A program made the translations under genes and the position numbers. The notes beneath the pieces are model-generated. The model saw only the letters and a program-made list of their open reading frames with translations. It searched no databases and had not been told where the DNA came from. Source: Aquila chrysaetos chrysaetos (lineage: Eukaryota; Chordata; Aves; Accipitriformes; Accipitridae). Taken from it: a DNA stretch of 64,000 nt. The stretch covers positions 20,676,001-20,740,000 of the forward strand of contig NC_044018.1 of NCBI RefSeq assembly GCF_900496995.4, written 5' to 3'. Every line of letters begins with the position of its first letter. Position 1 is the first letter of the stretch. Below, in pieces: positions 63,991-64,000 of this stretch.

Positions 63991-64000
63991 ACAGCATAAA

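Larger units (their letters stand above)
58986..64000 (-). other. Upstream part of TPO (intron 7 or beyond), no firm exon
   Basis: About 5 kb upstream of exon 8. I searched the minus strand for the distal-His motif (WGQYxDHD), for the CNNR motif and for the NPCFPIQ end expected of exon 7 and found none. Three coding-like segments are listed separately: minus 63990-63833, minus 62787-62578 and plus 60977-61097. The rest is AT-rich with short homopolymers. Confidence 0.5.

Noticed and set aside
1..64000. CRISPR arrays, tRNA or rRNA genes, bacterial-style operons
   Set aside because: No regular short direct repeats with unique spacers, no cloverleaf or rRNA signatures were noticed, and the sequence is clearly avian.

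Overview
This is a stretch of bird nuclear genome. The evidence is several CR1 LINE fragments with the usual short ATTCTGTG-like 3' tail, solo LTRs of avian endogenous retroviruses, AT-rich non-coding DNA, and one recognisable vertebrate gene split into short exons with GT-AG introns. No bacterial-type operons, RNA genes or CRISPR arrays were seen. The species cannot be told from the sequence alone.

The gene is thyroid peroxidase (TPO) on the minus strand, at about 40.6-59.0 kb. Seven coding exons are clear, with consensus splice sites and matching phases: 58985-58470, 51426-51168, 50647-50477, 48937-48700, 45609-45401, 44895-44725 and 41569-41438. They match mammalian exons 8 to 14. Together they encode most of the haem peroxidase domain (catalytic Arg, haem-linking Glu, proximal His and its Asn partner), then a sushi/CCP module and an EGF-like module. 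A candidate membrane-anchor exon follows at 40728-40553. The exons for the signal peptide, propeptide and distal-His segment (exons 1-7) are not confidently visible between 59 and 64 kb; only weak candidates are listed.

The other ~40 kb, downstream of TPO, is intergenic and rich in transposons. An LTR lies at 7.6-8.2 kb (plus), a CR1 3' end at 10.7-11.1 kb (plus), and a CR1 fragment at 14.25-15.2 kb (minus). One LTR sits at 21.7-22.9 kb and a second copy of the same family at 35.4-36.4 kb. At 33.8-38.6 kb an older minus-strand CR1 has been interrupted first by that LTR and then by a plus-strand CR1. Another LTR at 39.63-40.56 kb abuts the TPO 3' end.

Points most worth a second look: the LTR edge supplies the stop codon of the candidate TPO terminal exon; the TPO EGF module lacks one of its six cysteines; and two LTRs 13.6 kb apart share perfectly identical cores inside diverged flanks. 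No wholly new multi-gene system was found.
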